A stretch of DNA of 33,126 nucleotides from contig CAIKLQ010000713.1 in assembly GCA_903828255.1 (NCBI GenBank), positions 1-33,126 on the forward strand. The letters are read 5' to 3'. The first letter of the stretch is position 1. Every line of letters starts with the position of its first letter. Shown piece by piece: positions 30,909 through 33,126 of this stretch. Source of the DNA: an uncultured Verrucomicrobiota bacterium. Lineage in GTDB: Bacteria > Verrucomicrobiota > Verrucomicrobiia > Limisphaerales > JADLHS01. Made by a program: the position numbers and the translations under genes. Below the pieces are notes generated by a model that was not told the origin of the DNA, did no database searches, and saw only the letters and a program-made list of their open reading frames with translations.

Positions 30909-33126
30909 GGAGGAAATTGCAGCATGTGAAGCCGGCCACCTCGACCCTCAACTGCCACTTGAGCGGCGTACAACCTTTTGGCGTATATGCGACAAAAGCT
31001 CGCCGCGGCTGGTTCAACTCGTCGCAGCGCGCATGGTTGCGCGCAATTCGCTCGGCGGCCGCCTCCAACATCGCACTGCTGTTTCTGATCGCGACCGCTC
31101 AAGCCCAGCCCAACTCACCCCGCATCGGCTATGTCTATCCCGCCGGCGGACAGGTCGGCACGACCTTCGAAGTCAAAGTCGGCGGACAATTTCTCGAAGG
31201 CGTCACCAACACGTTCGTCACCGGCGGTGGCGTGGAAGTCATCGTCACGGATTTCCACCGCCCCATGCCGCAGGGGCAATTCACGAACCTGCGCGACAAG
31301 TTGCTCGCGTTGCGGGAAAAGCGGCAAGCCGCGCGCCGGGGCGACAGCGGAACGAACAGCTTCAGCGCCGCCGACGAAAAGGAGATGACCGAACTCCGCG
31401 AGAAGGTCTTCAAGAACCCGCCCAACCGCAACGCCACGCCCGCCATCGCAGATGTCGCTACGCTCCGCGTCACGGTGGCAACCAACGCCGCGCCGGGGGA
31501 TCGTGAAATCCGGCTCGCCACCGGAATCGGCTTGTCGAATCCGCTGAAGTTCTGCGTCGGCACGCTGTCCGAATTCACCGCACGGCCAGCCCGCGCGCCG
31601 AATCCGGATGAGGACCGAATGCGCCGGCAATTCGGGCTGCCGCCGCTGGATCCCCCGACCACGAACATCGCCCGCGTGACGTTGCCCATCGTCATCAACG
31701 GCCAGATCGCGCCCGGGGAAGTGGACCGCTACCGCTTCAGCGCGCGGCGCGGACAACAGCTTGTCGTCGTGGTCAGCGCACGCGACTTGATTCCGTATCT
31801 GGCCGACGCCGTGCCGGGCTGGTTTCAGGCCACCGTCGCGCTCTACGATGCCAAGGGCAAGGAGCTTGCCTACGACGACGACTTCCGTTCTCAGCCCGAT
31901 CCCGTGCTGCACTTTGCAATTCCGCGCGACGGCGATTACCTCGTCGAGATCAAGGATGCGATCTATCGCGGGCGGGAGGACTTCGTTTATCGCATTGCCC
32001 TTGGCGAACTACCGTTTGTCACGAGCGTCTTTCCGTTGGGCGCGCGTGGCGGCGAAACCGTGGCGGTGGAGTTGTCCGGCTGGCATCTACCGGTGAAGAA
32101 GTTGATGCCCGATACGAAATCGCCGGGCATCACGATGCTGTCCGTGTCCAGGGACAAACAGCTTTCCAATCTCATTCCTTTCGCCGTGGACAATCTGCCC
32201 GAAGCGACCGAGCGCGAACCCAACAATACTTCTGGCAGCGCGCAAAAGCTCACCGCGCCCGTCATCGTGAACGGCCGGATTGATCCGCCGGGAGATACGG
32301 ATGTTTTCCAGATCGAAGGCCGGGCGGGTGAGGAAATCGTGGCCGAAGTCACGGCCCGAAGGTTGAACTCGCCACTGGACTCGGTTGTGAAGTTTTACGA
32401 CGCCGCCGACCAGCAACTCGCGCTAAACGACGATTGCGATGACAAAGGGTGCGGCCTGAATACGCATCACGCCGACTCGTATCTGCGGATCAAGTTGCCC
32501 GCGGATGGAAAATTTTTCATCCACCTCGCCGATGTGCAACGCCAGGGCGGCCCGGAGTACAGCTACCGCTTGCGCATCAGCGCGCCGCGACCGGACTTCG
32601 AATTGCGCGCGGCACCATCGAGCCTGAGCCTGCGCTCCGGCGGGAGCGTGCCGCTGCGAATCGTCGCGCTGCGCAAGGATGGTTTCACCAACGAGATCGT
32701 CCTCGCGTTGCAGAATGCGCCGCCCGGATTCAAGCTGAGCGGCAGCCGCATTCCCGCGAACACGAACGAAGTGAAACTCACCTTGACCGCGCCCGTGGAG
32801 TCGGAAATCCAAACGTTCCCCCTCGCATTGGAAGGTCACGCGCAGGTTGCCGGCGTTGGGGTTTCGCGAACGGTGGTGCCTGCGGATGACTTGATGCAGG
32901 CGTTTTTCTATCGCCACCTCGTGCCCGCACAGGAGTTGAGGGTGGCGGTCACGGGCCGCGGGCCGCCGCGCGCCGCCGTGCGGATCCTCAGCGCGGTGCC
33001 GGTGAAAATTCCCGTGGGCGGCACCGCCCGAGTGAAACTTGAGATTCCCGCCGCGCGCTTCGCGGCGAAGTTGCAGTTGGAAATTGCCGATCCGCCGGAG
33101 GGAATTTCGATCAAGAGTTTCGCCAC
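30905..33126 (+). CDS. Exported PPC-domain protein, third gene of the DUF1549/DUF1501 operon (3' end outside window)
   Basis: The frame from 30905 stays open to the right edge, about 740 codons, with no stop in the window. A secretion signal is encoded at about 31040-31110 (RAIRSAAASNIALLFLIATA then QAQ). The mature protein begins PRIGYVYPAGGQVGTTFEVK, an Ig-like start typical of these proteins. It carries a bacterial pre-peptidase C-terminal (PPC) domain, with EREPNNTSGSAQKL, then VNGRIDPPGDTDVFQIEGRA and a Ca-site-like NDDCDDKGCG. The start is uncertain. GTG 30905 overlaps the preceding stop; GTG 30926 has GAGGAGG 12 nt upstream; TTG 31037 would give a signal peptide of normal length. Together with the two upstream genes it forms a three-part exported cluster common in this superphylum; its role there is not known. 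Confidence 0.8.
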   Translation, partial: MRRKLQHVKPATSTLNCHLSGVQPFGVYATKARRGWFNSSQRAWLRAIRSAAASNIALLFLIATAQAQPNSPRIGYVYPAGGQVGTTFEVKVGGQFLEGVTNTFVTGGGVEVIVTDFHRPMPQGQFTNLRDKLLALREKRQAARRGDSGTNSFSAADEKEMTELREKVFKNPPNRNATPAIADVATLRVTVATNAAPGDREIRLATGIGLSNPLKFCVGTLSEFTARPARAPNPDEDRMRRQFGLPPLDPPTTNIARVTLPIVINGQIAPGEVDRYRFSARRGQQLVVVVSARDLIPYLADAVPGWFQATVALYDAKGKELAYDDDFRSQPDPVLHFAIPRDGDYLVEIKDAIYRGREDFVYRIALGELPFVTSVFPLGARGGETVAVELSGWHLPVKKLMPDTKSPGITMLSVSRDKQLSNLIPFAVDNLPEATEREPNNTSGSAQKLTAPVIVNGRIDPPGDTDVFQIEGRAGEEIVAEVTARRLNSPLDSVVKFYDAADQQLALNDDCDDKGCGLNTHHADSYLRIKLPADGKFFIHLADVQRQGGPEYSYRLRISAPRPDFELRAAPSSLSLRSGGSVPLRIVALRKDGFTNEIVLALQNAPPGFKLSGSRIPANTNEVKLTLTAPVESEIQTFPLALEGHAQVAGVGVSRTVVPADDLMQAFFYRHLVPAQELRVAVTGRGPPRAAVRILSAVPVKIPVGGTARVKLEIPAARFAAKLQLEIADPPEGISIKSFA

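Overview
The window looks like a piece of chromosome from a GC-rich member of the Verrucomicrobiota, probably Pedosphaera/Limisphaerales-like. This is an inference from gene content: a DUF1549/DUF1553 + DUF1501 + PPC-domain operon, a PEP-CTERM protein, an H-X9-DG-like pseudopilin, an ECF sigma factor with a very long C-terminal extension, an exported peptidase-S74 protein and many small palindromic repeats. No rRNA, tRNA, CRISPR array or prophage was seen.

Layout. 1-2000 holds amino-acid biosynthesis: the 3' end of hisC, then argA (N-acetylglutamate synthase). 2079-3629 is a sigma factor fused to a membrane segment, a coiled coil and a secretin-like domain. 3630-4045 is non-coding and carries a cluster of hairpins. 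4046-6362 (minus) is a translationally coupled Co/Ni ECF transporter operon, cbiM(PDGLE)-cbiQ-cbiO. Divergent from it, 6683-9622 is a single-chain MmeI-like (Type IIL) restriction-modification enzyme. 9672-12338 (minus) is an exported M1 aminopeptidase with HEAT-like repeats. 12339-13174 is a repeat-rich gap with a 156-bp MITE-like element and GA-loop hairpins. 13175-16756 (minus) encodes a YkgJ-type cysteine-cluster protein, a UvrD/PcrA-type helicase and an HD-domain phosphohydrolase. 16942-19487 (minus) is a two-gene operon of exported proteins (S74 protein plus a small repeat-domain protein) followed by a terminator-like hairpin. 19799-21703 is an MsbA-like ABC exporter carrying an in-frame palindromic insertion. 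21927-24517 contains two paralogous exported proteins, only one of them with PEP-CTERM, and a pseudopilin. 24581-26493 has an isolated nuoA and a phosphoglucomutase/phosphomannomutase. 26786-27538 (minus) is a 5'-truncated ISL3-type transposase. 27904 to the right edge is the DUF1549/1553 - DUF1501 - PPC operon, whose last gene is cut by the window end.

No multi-gene defence island or obvious new enzyme pathway was found. The most unusual signals are: (i) a 72-nt near-perfect palindrome inside the ABC exporter, encoding about 24 extra residues between the A-loop tyrosine and Walker A, like Rickettsia palindromic elements; (ii) the sigma factor / membrane / secretin-like fusion; (iii) several families of short mobile or tandem repeats (MITE, 3-4-nt-loop hairpins, GA-loop hairpins, heptanucleotide-period repeats), two of which have entered coding sequence; (iv) -10-like hexamers 6-9 nt before several start codons, suggesting leaderless transcripts.

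Start sites were chosen from signal peptides, family N-termini, overlaps and nearby Shine-Dalgarno or -10-like sequences. All family assignments come from motifs read by eye; no database search was run.
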